Of a DNA stretch of 12,374 bases, positions 12,264-12,374 are shown in pieces. The position numbers were made by a program, and so were the translations under genes. Under the pieces are notes generated by a model that was given only the letters and a program-made list of their open reading frames with translations, did not search any database and was not told the DNA's origin. How positions within the stretch are numbered: position 1 is the stretch's first letter; each line of letters starts with the position of its first letter. The DNA is taken from NCBI GenBank assembly GCA_021772875.1, contig JAJFLD010000102.1, positions 1 to 12,374 on the forward strand, given 5' to 3'. This DNA is from Ghiorsea sp. GTDB taxonomy: Bacteria; Pseudomonadota; Zetaproteobacteria; Mariprofundales; Mariprofundaceae.

Positions 12264-12374
12264 ATGCGCACTGATAAGTAATACAACCTACTTCCCCTCA
12301 TGATGAGAGATAAATCAATTATATTATACGCTAAGCTCTTGAATATGGTTAATTTTTCCGCTGCAGTTCAAAGC

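Overview
The window looks like an AT-rich (roughly 40% G+C by eye) proteobacterial chromosome segment, most likely a gammaproteobacterium or a close relative with active sulfur metabolism. The signs are short intergenic gaps, good Shine-Dalgarno sequences, a proteobacterial-type ergothioneine operon and a dense set of sulfur-handling genes. No rRNA, tRNA, CRISPR array or phage genes were seen. The species cannot be named from the sequence alone.

Layout. (1) 1-81, minus: the start of an IS481-family transposase running off the left edge. (2) 209-517, plus: a small TfoX/YjbR-like hypothetical gene. (3) 647-3793, plus: a tightly packed operon DUF427 - egtB - egtD - Asp/Glu racemase-like gene, with two ATGA overlaps; egtB and egtD make ergothioneine, a histidine-derived thione. 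(4) 4817-3795, minus: polyphosphate kinase 2 followed by a very Cys-rich GDCCVxC protein, whose stop lies 1 nt from the end of the ergothioneine operon. (5) 8597-4915, minus: nine genes in one direction, read as arsR - DUF2892 - membrane-anchored rhodanese - lipoprotein rhodanese - Grx/DUF302 fusion - cytosolic rhodanese - OsmC-like peroxidase - thiol/thiopurine-type methyltransferase - small membrane protein. (6) 8691-10212: a divergent pair, both broken: an AhpD-like gene with an in-frame TAG and an AraC-type regulator gene with a frameshift. (7) 10320-12220: a divergent tetR / NmrA-like SDR - DoxX-like cassette with a palindrome in the shared promoter, and with base use that looks richer in G+C than the rest.

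The most interesting part is region 5. The ArsR protein has two cysteines 66 residues apart, the spacing of the persulfide-sensing pair in BigR, SqrR and HlyU. The genes downstream encode sulfurtransferases predicted for the cytosol, the inner face of the membrane and the periplasmic face, together with a glutaredoxin-like/DUF302 fusion, a thiol peroxidase and a methyltransferase that could methylate sulfide or another thiol. I infer an inducible system for sensing, moving and detoxifying sulfide and sulfane sulfur. It resembles an expanded, split-up version of the E. coli ygaV-ygaP pair. It sits next to genes for ergothioneine, another sulfur-based redox protectant. The functional link between the two is inference.
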